64,000 bases of DNA from Thermoplasmatota archaeon (GCA_030740765.1 JASLWR010000007.1:20638-84637); one strand, 5' to 3'; counted from the first letter of the stretch, positions 35,986-46,074 are shown. The notes: a model not told the origin generated them from the letters alone. Numbers and translations are program-made.

Positions 35986-37134
35986 TCACATGTGTTGCTT
36001 ATTCTGGATCCAGGACAACAGTCCGGGAACCATATTCATAATACGGTTCATAGGTGCGATCAACGGGTAAAAATGCTTTGAAGAAGTTTCGGAATGCCAC
36101 ATCAGTTCCTTAATAAAATAATTCATTCTCAACCTTGGATACAGCTTCTTTCGCCATGCTTTTTCATATTTCTCAAGATAGGACATCGGCTTGGACTCTT
36201 GAACATACTCTCCCGCGATCCTTCCTGCGATCCTTCCGGCTACCATGGCATTGCGGATACCGGCCCCCCCCACCGAATTTACCATGGAGGCCGCATCTCC
36301 CACCAGCATCACGTTTTTCCAAACCGTTCTCGTGGGAGGAAGTGTGACAGGTAGACATCCCGCGGTGAAACTCTCTTTATGGGCTCCCGGAATCCTTTTT
36401 TCGATAAACCTGTCTAGAGCCGGCCTTAAAAACGTTCTCGTACCACCCAAGGTTCCTATACCGACATTGGCAGTATCGTTCCCTTTTGGAAGTATCCACG
36501 CGTACCCTTGGGTTCCTTCCTCACCGGCAAAGAATTGGCCCATGCTCTGGTCGATGTTTTTCGATCGAACTATGTATTTCATTGCTCGGCCGAGATCGCG
36601 TATAGCAGGTGCCCGGACCATCCCCATGGATTTTCCGATTGTGCTCTTGACACCGTCGGCGGCAATAATCACCTTTGCCCGGACCTGTTCACCGTTCTTC
36701 AGTACTACGCCTCCAAACGACAAGTCGTTATTTGTCTCGTGCGTTGAGGTAGAAGTTTCACCAGGGTCGGTTACCCCCCGGACAGTTGTATTCATCCGGA
36801 TCTCAGCTCCCTCATCCATGGCCATTTCCACGAGATGTTTCTCGAAAATGTCCCTGTGCAGCGTGACAAGCTTAATACCGTGAAAATCCAAAATCTTTCC
36901 TTCGGGAAATACTATTCTCGTGATACCCATCTGATGTGCGACCCATGGACCGTCGGAATCAAGAGAGAACTCAGGAAAGGTGCTACCGGAAGTAAGCTCA
37001 CCGCATACCACGGGTACTCCAACCTCCCTGCGTCTGTCCAATAAAAGCGTCGAAGCTCCCGACATGGCCGCATACCTCGCTGCGGTAGCCCCTCCTGGCC
37101 CCGCTCCGACCACTACGACATCAAACGTTTTCAT
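35986..37134 (-). CDS. Geranylgeranyl reductase family flavoprotein
   Basis: A 382-residue FAD enzyme of usual length. Visible are the Rossmann GAGPGGATAARYAA at the N-terminus, the middle DGVKSTIGKSMG, and the second FAD motif GDAASMVNSVGGAGIRNAM near residue 285. Family members saturate geranylgeranyl chains of archaeal ether lipids (digeranylgeranylglycerophospholipid reductase) or related isoprenoids. A CXXC-free variant is common. It sits alone, 29 bases downstream of the giant receptor gene on the same strand, with AT-rich sequence between. The specific lipid substrate is inferred from the family. Confidence 0.92.
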   Translation of the reverse strand: MKTFDVVVVGAGPGGATAARYAAMSGASTLLLDRRREVGVPVVCGELTSGSTFPEFSLDSDGPWVAHQMGITRIVFPEGKILDFHGIKLVTLHRDIFEKHLVEMAMDEGAEIRMNTTVRGVTDPGETSTSTHETNNDLSFGGVVLKNGEQVRAKVIIAADGVKSTIGKSMGMVRAPAIRDLGRAMKYIVRSKNIDQSMGQFFAGEEGTQGYAWILPKGNDTANVGIGTLGGTRTFLRPALDRFIEKRIPGAHKESFTAGCLPVTLPPTRTVWKNVMLVGDAASMVNSVGGAGIRNAMVAGRIAGRIAGEYVQESKPMSYLEKYEKAWRKKLYPRLRMNYFIKELMWHSETSSKHFYPLIAPMNRIMNMVPGLLSWIQNKQHM

Positions 37135-37163
37135 ATACAGGCATCTCCAGAACTTTTCTTTAT

Positions 37164-40100
37164 TTATATATCAATTCTGAATTCGTCCGTTTCTCCGGAT
37201 TTCCCATCTTCAACCTTTTGGGTTAGTGCCAACGTATCTTTCTGCATAATATCCCCCTGAGGCGCTAGGCTCCTATCTGCAGTGGGCACTAATTCCGGCG
37301 ATAGCGAATCAACTCTGAAAAGGTTCTTAACCGACATGCAATCTGCCCCGCACTCGGGGCAATTCCCGAGCCTTACCGCACATGCCTCGTGATACTGGAC
37401 ACCGCATTTGCAGTTCAATACCGGGAGGCTGGGCTTTATAACACCCAGGCATATTTTGCATAGTATTGCCTCAGTCGTACCGGTGATCATCGCTCCATCA
37501 CCGGTGGGTACATCCTCCTTATGAGAATCAGGAGGCGAAAGAAAAATTGTACCCTGGCATTTGGGGCATTCCCCTATTCGTTCGGCACAGGACGGATGAA
37601 ATATCTTACCGCAGTTGCATGTTATTATATCCAGGCCCGGCTTAACAACTCCCATGCATATTCCACACATTATCGCCTCGGTTGCAGTGGATCGCCTGGG
37701 GCCTGTCGATTTTTCCTCCTTTTCCTCCGGCACAACGTCCGCAACGAGAGATACCCCGCATTTGGGACAAGTCTCCACCCTTTCACCGCAGGACCGGTGC
37801 AACTTGCTACCACAGGAGCAGGTCATTATTTCAAGTCCGGGTTTCACAACACCCATGCAAATAGCGCACATTATCGCCTCGGTGGCAGTTGAGATGGCTG
37901 GAAGACCTGCAGGTGATTCCAAAGGAGGCTCCTCTGGGGGTTCTTCAGGCTCTTCTTCGGGTATACGGTCAGCCATGATGGATTCCAGCATTGTATCCAA
38001 ACCTTCGAGACCGTCTTCGCTGCCGTCCCATACCTTCAATCTATACTTGTACTTCTCCCATAATCGTATGAGGAGAAATCTTATCTTTTCCCGAAGTTCA
38101 GGTGGAGCAGTGCCATGGAAAACGACAGCCAGATACATACCCACACCACGTTCGAGGAAAATGGTCATCTTACCGTATTGAAGGGTCTTGAGCGCACCGG
38201 AATCCTCTTTAAACGAATCCTTTATGAAATCCGTTATTGCGGTCAGCATCCCGCTCATGATATCCTCATCCATATTCTCCCGCAGCTGTGTTTCGAAGGA
38301 TACCGATTTGATTAGACGGCCATCAACATACACCAAAAAGAGATCGCTTATGCCAAATCCCGTATCGACGCCTATTATCTGGGGACCATGGGCTCCTTGT
38401 TGAGGGGCCGGCGGTGACGAAGTTTTGGTCATGGATACCTGATTCTCAGCACTCCTTTGGTGGTTCGTTGCAGTATCGGAGGCCGTGGGTACCGGCACGG
38501 TCGTAGTGGTGGCTCCCGTTGAGGACATCATGGTTTGAGATGGCTGTATATCAGAAGGAATGGCGGATTGTGTCGGGTGTGAAGAGGATTCCGGCTTAGA
38601 CGATAAGGGAGGAATCCCAACCCCTGCATGAGACCGTGTTTCACTTCTGCGCGCGTAGGAGTGTTTGACGCTTGGTGCGAATTTCGCCGTATTATCGAAG
38701 CTGCTTGGTGCTTGACCTTTTATCGGCTCCATTTGGATATTATTGAGCACTGGTTCAACTTGTTTAGCATTTGCTGTTCCACCCGGAATCGCCCTCTTTT
38801 CTTTCGATCGTTTCTGTTTTTTCATCAATACGATTATTATGATTATGACTCCGACAATAAGTGCCAGGGAACCTAGAATAATATATATAAAAATACTATC
38901 TGAAGTTTCTTTGACAGTGTTAGCATTGCCTTGGTCCGTATCGTCATCTGAATCCTGCGGTTTTGGAAGAATGTCCACCCGAAATGTAATTTTATTTACG
39001 CCCCCAGCGTGATGGGCTTCTATGCTAAGATTGTATTCCCCAGGATTGAGAGAGGAAGTATTGTAAATACTGACCTGAACCCTCTTGCTTTCTCCGGGGG
39101 AAAGTACGACACTATTGGTAATATCCGCGAATCCCTTTATGATACCTTCTATGAACAAATTTGCCTTGACGGGAAGATTGCCGTTATTTACAAGAGTAAT
39201 ATTGAAATCCGATCCGGCACCATAAGGAACCTTCACCAACGAAAAGTTCGATTCGATGGAGACTTTATATACCGGTTGAAAACCCGTGTCGATGGTAAAA
39301 GAATTTATACCGCTTGAACACCGCCCCTCGTTTTTACCCGATATGGGAATGACCGTCCAGTGGTAAATCAATCCAACCGAAAGGTCTGTCAATAGATGGG
39401 ATGTTTCAGTTATAGTGGCGATCTCGATCATATTATCTTTTGATGGACCCAGGAGGATGCGGTACCGAAGGGTATCTCGGGCCGACTCGGTACTTTCCCA
39501 AGTCAGTGTCACCTCCGTTTTATTATATACCATGCCGCTCAAAGGAGAAAGAAGATTTACTTTTGGGAACTCTAATTCCTCGTCCACGGTAAAACTATAG
39601 ATACCGTTGCTGCACTCTCCAGATAGCTTCCCGTCGTGAGGCAGAACGTACCAGTAATAGGTTAAACCGGATCCCAGTCCTCTTATTGTTATACCTCTTG
39701 GAATATTGGTCCTGAAAATACCGGGATCCTTGTTCTGATCCATGTAAAGATCGTAACGTAACTCCTCCAGGCCATTGTCCGGATCATATGCTTCGAATGA
39801 AAATGTAACATCCACATCTCCCGATACTGCCTCGTCTGCGGGGGATATTAAACTGACAAGTGGGGCATCATTCACCGCAATAACCGTAACGGGTATGGAC
39901 ATATTTTGCGCGGACCTGGAAGGGGTTGAAATGTTACGAATATATACTTCGAGGCTTGTTTCGCCAAAAAAATCATTACTCGGAATTATTGTTATGCGAA
40001 GATCCTTCTCAAGGCGAATCGAAATGAGATTCGTGGACGGGCTCACGAACGGGTCGATAGGATTCCCGTCGCCATCGAAAATGTATTCTATTAGTGACCA

Positions 40101-43100
40101 ATCCGTCGTATAATTTGCGTCCTCCTGAAGCACGATGGGCGGGGGTGTCGAGATCCACACAGGCGGATCATCTTCATTAATCACTCTTATAAAAAATTGA
40201 TTAGACCGGGTTTCCAATCCGTAGATGTTTTTAGAAATTACTGACAGGGATATATTCCCAGAGTAGTTCTCGGAAAGTTCTGCGATGTGGAGTTCATCTT
40301 CGATAAGTTCAAGAATCAGGTTCGTGTTGTCCGAAATATTCTCCAAAGTGTACTGAGATGGCTCGATTTTATGATACCTGTCATAAAAATGTTTTGACAA
40401 ATTCAATAATCGGCTTTCTGTGGTTTCCTCGGGGATAACAATGTCATTTATATCTACCAGATATCGAGGAGATTCCGCTAGTGACCAGTTCAAGGCCCAA
40501 TCAAAGAGGACTGGAGACAGTTGTCGGTTTGATATAAAATTTGCTTTCAGGTAAATTATCCCATGTTCGCGGGCGTTTATGGATCCCGCAAGATCCAATT
40601 CAGCGGTGTCTAGATCGGTTATTTCACTCAACAATATCTCTTCGGTGACCGCATCGTGTATGGATATGTTCAAGAAGGTGTTCTCCGGGACCGAGCGATG
40701 GATTCGCAAGGTAGACCATGTAAAGGTGGAGGGTAAATATACGAGATTTGAAAGTAGGCTGACATTCGAATATTCATTTGGTGGCATAGCCCTTCCACCA
40801 GAAATTGAAATCCCCACAAGATAATCATTCATAATCTCCTCTTGAGTACGGGCAACATTGCTTAAACGGACCTCGTCGATCTCACCACCAAAATAGTACC
40901 TCGACTCAGATCCGGTCATTCTCCCGATGGAAAAATGTGACTGGCTCACCGTGGTGGGTCTGTCTCGAACATCCTTTTTTGCACGCATCACACCGTCCAC
41001 CCAAAGGCTCATTTCCACGCCGGCATATCTCGCAGCAACGTGATGCCATGTCCCGATTAAAAACGGGGATTGCCATTCCACCGTATCACCATTCGCAGCG
41101 CTGTCAAGGAAATGAATATTGAATATATACCTAATATAATTTGAGGAATTGACACTTGTCTGGAGATTATAGGATCCAATTTGGACGTCTCTTCCCTTGC
41201 TTGCTATTGTTCCTATATTGCGCCAATCCTCCTCAAGGTAAGGAGCCATACGCCTTGTCCAAGCGCCTATTGTGAAATTACCCACATTCCGCAAACTAGG
41301 CTTGTTGAGTATTTCCACGTAGTTGGTACTCCCGTTGAATTTCAGTCCTCCTGCGAACCTTCCAATAACTCGATTCCCGGGATTCATATTCTTCATCGTA
41401 CCGTTATTCCCCAGACCGCTTTCATCGATTATCGCATTTCCGTTCACCTCGTTGAAATGCCACAGCCCCACGGTGTTCATATCAGTACTACCTTCCACGC
41501 CCCCGCTGCACATACCCTTACCGGTAAAGCTATCCCTCCATGTTAATGAATCCACCCACTGTACTCCCCACGATTCCATGAAAGGTGCTACCCGTGGAGT
41601 GCTGAAAAAAAACGCTCTCACGCTTATGGAACCTACATTCATCTCGTTCAAATGACTAAGGTTGATATTGGAATCCGTGAGATTCTCGAATTTATTAATT
41701 ACTGAACCTGTATCGGTGTCATAAAGGGTTAATTTAACGTTTGTGCCAATTGGTTCCGACTTAATCACGGAAAGAACATCCCAGTACATATTGTCGGGAA
41801 GTATGACTGGAATCGATGTGATAGATGCTAAAAGCCCTTGTACCTCCACGCCGTAATTTATTGAAGTAGATACTGAATATTTTCGAATGAACCAGTAATC
41901 GAACTGCCACTCGCAGCCTCCGTTACCTGGGTGATTTCCCCATTTAAGATGGGTTGGCGGCAGCCAGGAAAAGTTACCCCCGGCACTGTCCACCTGTTGT
42001 AGGAAATAATATCGCGAGACCGCAGGCGACGATACGTTAGCTAACCCGTTTATCTCATCAGCGGCAAGGAGGCTTCCGTTTGTGAGATCCCTCCATTCAT
42101 ACGCAACTCTTTCGGAGCGATAATATATCTTCAAAGATAGATCGTGGTCTGGGTTCGGCTTTGGGACGTACTTGAACGGCGTTACAGATGAGTTCGGCCC
42201 ATTATTGATACTCAGACGTATTGGTATCAATGAATCGTTTGCGCCGTCACTCTCTTTCATGCTCCACTGCACCAGACAGTGGTCCACCTCGTCCCAAAGA
42301 CTGCTGCGATTGGAGGACCAGCCCATGACGGCCCAATCCCATGCTCCTTTGTTCCAGCTCTTAATACTGAATTGCGTGTTAAGGATCCGATCATCGGATT
42401 GAGAAGTCGTGTTCTCCCAGTATGTGTGATGATTGTTGTCTATGTCGGGAGTCCCGTAGATCCAGTTTCCCGTGTTGTCAGTGACCCAGTGATCGAAATA
42501 AGAAAAGACCTTAGTACCGTTGGAAGCGGGATTGGCGTGAGGATTCCCGTAGATCAGCCATATCTGAGAAATTCCGAGAGACATACTTGTTATGTTCACC
42601 CATATCTTGCTAACGCCGCTGGAGTTCCACTCCTCGATCCAGTAATTCAAATTATTTTCGTCACTATCCTTGAAACGGATATCGTCCCCCCGAGGATTCG
42701 CCTTCGAATAATCGAAATTGGCCGGCTCCAGTGTTAGGTTAAGTGGGTAATTACTGAAAGGCCCACCATTGCTGGTGATCGTTAACGGTTTTTTAAACAT
42801 CCATAAATCATTATTCACTTTACCGCCGCTTACATTCACATTTTGCTGTTGAGAGATCCCGCTCGTATCATCGAAATCGTCGAACCACGAGCCACCCATT
42901 TCGTCATTTTCAATCTGAACAAGGGATCTTGAAGTTTTGTCGGTAGAACGGGTATCGTTCCCTTGATCAAGAGTGACCGTCTCCATGGTCTCGAACGGAA
43001 CGAGGGATAAGGACGGTATTGTCGAGATGTCGGATTGTCGGATATTTCCTTTGGAATAGAGGTGGAACCCTCCCATTACCTGCAAGTAAAGTAGAAAGAT

Positions 43101-43127
43101 AATCCATACCGATAATATCCTTTTCAT
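37164..43127 (-). CDS. Giant receptor-like membrane protein with DUF2341/LamG exodomains and three cytoplasmic RING/PHD-like fingers
   Basis: 1987 residues. The order is: signal peptide (1-20); DUF2341-like unit (~100-215, WMFKKPLTIT, IWLIYGNP); LamG-like unit (~540-760, GLWHFNEVNG, GGEIDEVRLSN); cadherin- and FN3-like units (~970-1250, VNDAPLVSLISPAD, GLTYYWYVLP); CARDB-like unit; membrane helix (~1405-1430) followed by KKQKRSKEKR; a low-complexity Ser/Pro linker; an alpha/beta domain (~1590-1700, LFLVYVDGRLIKSVSF) that may be roadblock/longin-like; and three fingers (~1750-1930). Each finger is C-x2-C-x12-C-x-C-x4-H-x2-C-x6-C-x2-C (CAICMGVV, CGICMGVV, CKICLGVI), an eight-ligand C4HC3 arrangement. 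GGTGG precedes the ATG. Signalling from surface to cytoplasm is the natural inference; no enzyme domain is seen. Confidence 0.9.
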   Translation of the reverse strand: MKRILSVWIIFLLYLQVMGGFHLYSKGNIRQSDISTIPSLSLVPFETMETVTLDQGNDTRSTDKTSRSLVQIENDEMGGSWFDDFDDTSGISQQQNVNVSGGKVNNDLWMFKKPLTITSNGGPFSNYPLNLTLEPANFDYSKANPRGDDIRFKDSDENNLNYWIEEWNSSGVSKIWVNITSMSLGISQIWLIYGNPHANPASNGTKVFSYFDHWVTDNTGNWIYGTPDIDNNHHTYWENTTSQSDDRILNTQFSIKSWNKGAWDWAVMGWSSNRSSLWDEVDHCLVQWSMKESDGANDSLIPIRLSINNGPNSSVTPFKYVPKPNPDHDLSLKIYYRSERVAYEWRDLTNGSLLAADEINGLANVSSPAVSRYYFLQQVDSAGGNFSWLPPTHLKWGNHPGNGGCEWQFDYWFIRKYSVSTSINYGVEVQGLLASITSIPVILPDNMYWDVLSVIKSEPIGTNVKLTLYDTDTGSVINKFENLTDSNINLSHLNEMNVGSISVRAFFFSTPRVAPFMESWGVQWVDSLTWRDSFTGKGMCSGGVEGSTDMNTVGLWHFNEVNGNAIIDESGLGNNGTMKNMNPGNRVIGRFAGGLKFNGSTNYVEILNKPSLRNVGNFTIGAWTRRMAPYLEEDWRNIGTIASKGRDVQIGSYNLQTSVNSSNYIRYIFNIHFLDSAANGDTVEWQSPFLIGTWHHVAARYAGVEMSLWVDGVMRAKKDVRDRPTTVSQSHFSIGRMTGSESRYYFGGEIDEVRLSNVARTQEEIMNDYLVGISISGGRAMPPNEYSNVSLLSNLVYLPSTFTWSTLRIHRSVPENTFLNISIHDAVTEEILLSEITDLDTAELDLAGSINAREHGIIYLKANFISNRQLSPVLFDWALNWSLAESPRYLVDINDIVIPEETTESRLLNLSKHFYDRYHKIEPSQYTLENISDNTNLILELIEDELHIAELSENYSGNISLSVISKNIYGLETRSNQFFIRVINEDDPPVWISTPPPIVLQEDANYTTDWSLIEYIFDGDGNPIDPFVSPSTNLISIRLEKDLRITIIPSNDFFGETSLEVYIRNISTPSRSAQNMSIPVTVIAVNDAPLVSLISPADEAVSGDVDVTFSFEAYDPDNGLEELRYDLYMDQNKDPGIFRTNIPRGITIRGLGSGLTYYWYVLPHDGKLSGECSNGIYSFTVDEELEFPKVNLLSPLSGMVYNKTEVTLTWESTESARDTLRYRILLGPSKDNMIEIATITETSHLLTDLSVGLIYHWTVIPISGKNEGRCSSGINSFTIDTGFQPVYKVSIESNFSLVKVPYGAGSDFNITLVNNGNLPVKANLFIEGIIKGFADITNSVVLSPGESKRVQVSIYNTSSLNPGEYNLSIEAHHAGGVNKITFRVDILPKPQDSDDDTDQGNANTVKETSDSIFIYIILGSLALIVGVIIIIIVLMKKQKRSKEKRAIPGGTANAKQVEPVLNNIQMEPIKGQAPSSFDNTAKFAPSVKHSYARRSETRSHAGVGIPPLSSKPESSSHPTQSAIPSDIQPSQTMMSSTGATTTTVPVPTASDTATNHQRSAENQVSMTKTSSPPAPQQGAHGPQIIGVDTGFGISDLFLVYVDGRLIKSVSFETQLRENMDEDIMSGMLTAITDFIKDSFKEDSGALKTLQYGKMTIFLERGVGMYLAVVFHGTAPPELREKIRFLLIRLWEKYKYRLKVWDGSEDGLEGLDTMLESIMADRIPEEEPEEPPEEPPLESPAGLPAISTATEAIMCAICMGVVKPGLEIMTCSCGSKLHRSCGERVETCPKCGVSLVADVVPEEKEEKSTGPRRSTATEAIMCGICMGVVKPGLDIITCNCGKIFHPSCAERIGECPKCQGTIFLSPPDSHKEDVPTGDGAMITGTTEAILCKICLGVIKPSLPVLNCKCGVQYHEACAVRLGNCPECGADCMSVKNLFRVDSLSPELVPTADRSLAPQGDIMQKDTLALTQKVEDGKSGETDEFRIDI

Positions 43128-43293
43128 CTATTCCACCGTTCCAGGGTTGAGTTCTTTATTATATACCGTTTATCCTTTATAAACTCTTCTTCCATCCCTT
43201 GTCGTGCGATTCGGTTCAAATATTATAAGAATCATTTTATTCCAAAATACTAAAATAATTTCGAGTGGTTTAACTGTTACAGGTTGTCAGACA

Positions 43294-43896
43294 ATGAGAA
43301 TTGCACTCACTACATTTGTTTTCCTGATAATGGGAATGATGGTAACTAGCTCAGGCTGTCTAGACGATGAGAAAAAAGAAAAAGAATATTTCAGTGAAAC
43401 ATATAACAAAATTTTTCTAAATTTCAAAATAGAATCGAATGAAATGAACAATACGTCTTACATAATCATTCCTGCTCCGATACAAAATGGAAAGACGCTT
43501 GAATTGTCGGCCTATCAGAATATGACCGAATTCCATAATTACAGTTATGATTACATTGACACCGAATACGGCCAGGGTATCAAGATCAGTCCGATACCAT
43601 CAGGTCAATTCTGGATATGGTTCTCCTGTGAACCTTATACTGTTACCGGGCCCTTCGATATCAAACAAAATGTCCAATTCTATAAAACCGGTTATCCAGG
43701 ATTATCTACTTGGGAAACCGATGGTGTATCAGGATATTACTGGTTCTTTGCCAGTGTAAACGTGACGGGGCTAAGCTTCAAATTCGAGTACTCGGATTGT
43801 TACTTCTTCTTCGATATGGGTATGATGAAAAATATTGACCTTTCTGGCTGGATAAAAGTAAAATTTGAAAAGATCCAGGAAGACATGGAAATGTGA
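43294..43896 (+). CDS. Secreted lipoprotein, function unknown
   Basis: The track begins at 43204, but residue 31 (ATG 43294) starts a proper lipoprotein signal: MRIALTTFVFLIMG then TSSGC, a lipobox-like site with Cys as the first mature residue. The mature part, about 180 residues, is aromatic-rich and beta-like (SGQFWIWFSCEPYTVTGPF, GYYWFFASVNVTGLSFKFEYS). I recognise no family. It is divergent from the giant receptor, with AT-rich sequence between. AGGTTG upstream is a weak ribosome site. Confidence 0.65.
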   Translation: MRIALTTFVFLIMGMMVTSSGCLDDEKKEKEYFSETYNKIFLNFKIESNEMNNTSYIIIPAPIQNGKTLELSAYQNMTEFHNYSYDYIDTEYGQGIKISPIPSGQFWIWFSCEPYTVTGPFDIKQNVQFYKTGYPGLSTWETDGVSGYYWFFASVNVTGLSFKFEYSDCYFFFDMGMMKNIDLSGWIKVKFEKIQEDMEM

Positions 43897-43924
43897 AATA
43901 AAAAAATTTCCTTGATCGAGTCTT

Positions 43925-44524
43925 CTACTCCCTTTCCCCGATGATCTTTGCGGGATTTCCAGCTACTACCTTGTAAGGCTGTACCGATTTCGTTACCACC
44001 GCACCGGCACCCACCACTGCCCCTTTACCTACGGTTACTCCTGGCATGATAATGCTTCTGATACCTATCCAACAGTCATCCCCGATTATGATAGGTTTTC
44101 CCTCCACCGGGCCCTGTTTCGTGAACCTGACATCCTTTCTGCGGTACTGGTGAAATCGGGTCATAAGAACTGTGAAGGCCCCGAGACCGGTGCCATTTCC
44201 CACCTTAATGTAATTCTCACCACCGCCGATGGCCCATAGAATGGAATGATGACCCACCACCACATCGTCCCCTAAAGTTACAGAGCCAGCAAAGGCGATG
44301 TTTGCCCTCAATCTTGCATTATATCCCAGCTCAACATCAGGGGGCCAACAGAAATCATACTCGGGGTAGATGAATGTAACTCCCCTCTCGATCAGAGCAG
44401 GGGGATTTCCCCGGATAGGCGCGTATCTTTTCCGCAGTCCGTGGGCGAGATCCCCCGGGAGGTTCTTGAAAAAGTTATACCACCGTATCTTTCTTGCCAG
44501 GGTGATGTCGAAATCTCTCTTCAT
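43925..44524 (-). CDS. Hexapeptide-repeat acyltransferase
   Basis: A 199-residue left-handed beta-helix protein. Repeats such as IKVGNGTGLGAFTVL, IIIGDDCWIGIRSIIMPGVTVGKGAVVGAGAVVTKSV and the end YKVVAGNPAKIIGERE are typical of maltose/galactoside/serine O-acetyltransferase relatives; the active-site His in this group lies in the FHQYRR region. Family members move acetyl groups from acetyl-CoA to sugars or other small molecules. It starts inside the stop of the radical SAM gene (ATGA overlap), so the two probably act in one pathway, perhaps surface glycan or natural-product modification. Confidence 0.88.
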   Translation of the reverse strand: MKRDFDITLARKIRWYNFFKNLPGDLAHGLRKRYAPIRGNPPALIERGVTFIYPEYDFCWPPDVELGYNARLRANIAFAGSVTLGDDVVVGHHSILWAIGGGENYIKVGNGTGLGAFTVLMTRFHQYRRKDVRFTKQGPVEGKPIIIGDDCWIGIRSIIMPGVTVGKGAVVGAGAVVTKSVQPYKVVAGNPAKIIGERE

Positions 44525-45765
44525 TTCATGCCTCCTGCGAGATCGCCGTATAATCTCTTCAATGCATCCAAATTCCCTTTCACCAATCCCTTTTTCTTCA
44601 GATGCTCACGATACAGAAGCAGTGCCTTCCTCTCCATACGTAGCAGACCCAATAGGGTCACCTTGTCCTGCATAATAACCTGATTTTCAGGAGAACCGTG
44701 TATCAGGTTGCAAGATTTACATCTTTGCCTGAATTCGCCCTTGATCAATTCAAGACGCAGTCGTTTGATCTCGTCGGAGTTCCACATCTCCTCTGGACAA
44801 TGGTCATTGAGTGACTTCGTAAGAGTAATACCCGCGCAGCAGACCTGAATCCTTCCATCGGCGAGGATGGTTATGGAGTTGAAAGGCTCAAGGCAATTAT
44901 ATTTTTTCAGATATTGGTTGAATTCCTTATCGTCACCATATCTCTCATCATTCAGAAACGAAAGCCTCCGCACAATGAGTTTCACATCCAAGGATTCTGC
45001 TTTCTCCTTTGCTTTCTTGAGATATCTTATAGTTCTTTCACGGTCATGGTAAATATTCTGGTCAATTAACTCTGTAAAACAGATCTGCAACGGCTGTACT
45101 CGTATCTCCCTTGCTCCGATCTCCGCACCAAATTTAACAATGTCGTCAAGTTCCACCAAAGTGTCCCGCATGGCCGTGTATGATAGGTCAATAATAGGTG
45201 TTCTTTTTTTGTTCTTTTTTTTGTATCCGGCCAACCTTTTTAAATTATTTTCGAGCTTTTCAAAAGGGACACCTCTTATTTTTTCGAACGAGCTGGTTCC
45301 GTCCACGGAAATCTCGATATAGGTTAGACCTGCATCCACTACCTCCTTTATACGGTCAGCATTCAATAGTATTCCATTTGTCGTTATAGCCGTGGAAACA
45401 CCTATATCGGTAATTTTTCGAACCATTTTGGGGAGTCGAAAATTCAGGAGTGGCTCACCTCCCCCGCACAACGGAACCAGTTCCGCCTTCTCAATGAAAG
45501 GAATCGCCCTCCTGAAAAGCTCCTTCGATATATGTTGTCCCGGTTGCGGGTCCTTTTTGTGGATAGAGTGGAAACCGCACATTATGCAGTGGAGATTGCA
45601 CTTGGAGCTTATCTCTAGCGAGACTATCTGAGGATCGGAAAAAGCGTGGCCGCTGGCTTCATCGATCATGACAGGGTATTTCTTCTCCCGCAGACCAGTT
45701 ATGGGATTTGTTACTGTTCGAATCTTCGGGGAATCTGCGGATCGTCCAATTGCTGCATTCGTCAC
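44521..45765 (-). CDS. Radical SAM protein with SPASM-like C-terminal domain
   Basis: A 414-residue enzyme starting at GTG (AGGAG upstream). CNLHCIMCGFH near residue 55 is the CxxxCxxC motif that holds the SAM-binding 4Fe-4S cluster; GGGEPLLN is the next radical SAM landmark. The C-terminus has further cysteines (CLEPF, CCAG, CKSC) typical of SPASM auxiliary clusters. Such proteins perform radical modifications of peptides, nucleotides or sugars. The partner hexapeptide acyltransferase overlaps its end. No precursor peptide gene is evident nearby. The substrate is unknown. Confidence 0.88.
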   Translation of the reverse strand: MTNAAIGRSADSPKIRTVTNPITGLREKKYPVMIDEASGHAFSDPQIVSLEISSKCNLHCIMCGFHSIHKKDPQPGQHISKELFRRAIPFIEKAELVPLCGGGEPLLNFRLPKMVRKITDIGVSTAITTNGILLNADRIKEVVDAGLTYIEISVDGTSSFEKIRGVPFEKLENNLKRLAGYKKKNKKRTPIIDLSYTAMRDTLVELDDIVKFGAEIGAREIRVQPLQICFTELIDQNIYHDRERTIRYLKKAKEKAESLDVKLIVRRLSFLNDERYGDDKEFNQYLKKYNCLEPFNSITILADGRIQVCCAGITLTKSLNDHCPEEMWNSDEIKRLRLELIKGEFRQRCKSCNLIHGSPENQVIMQDKVTLLGLLRMERKALLLYREHLKKKGLVKGNLDALKRLYGDLAGGMK

Positions 45766-45860
45766 GCTGGAACTCCTGTATTTTTCATATTTAGCTGTAA
45801 AATTTCAGACATCGATCCTGAAGTCGTCACCCTCTCTTTCCGAATACTCTGCCAAACACC

Positions 45861-45870
45861 ATTTATAAGT
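45861..45870 (-). promoter_or_regulatory. TATA box of the radical SAM/acyltransferase operon
   Basis: ACTTATAAAT on the minus strand, about 95 bases before the GTG start. The 309-base spacer to acdA otherwise holds the acdA promoter (GGCTTATAG near 46018-46027), whose TATA lies about 50 bases before its ATG, and no further feature I can see. Confidence 0.4.
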
Positions 45871-46074
45871 GGTCCGAACCACCGATCCGCAAGTATAATA
45901 CTTCATAATAATGATTATCAATCTGCCCTTTAATAGTTAATATTTTTGGCCAGGTTGTTTCCAGCCAATAATACCAAGGACATCTTCGCAAGATTATCGC
46001 ACGTAATCGGCGACAAAAGGCTTATAGCAAAAGAGGAGATTATCAAGTACTATTAGTAAAAAGGTGGTATTAAA

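Noticed and set aside
36245-36883. 212-residue plus-strand ORF
   Set aside because: Antisense of the geranylgeranyl reductase with intact FAD motifs.
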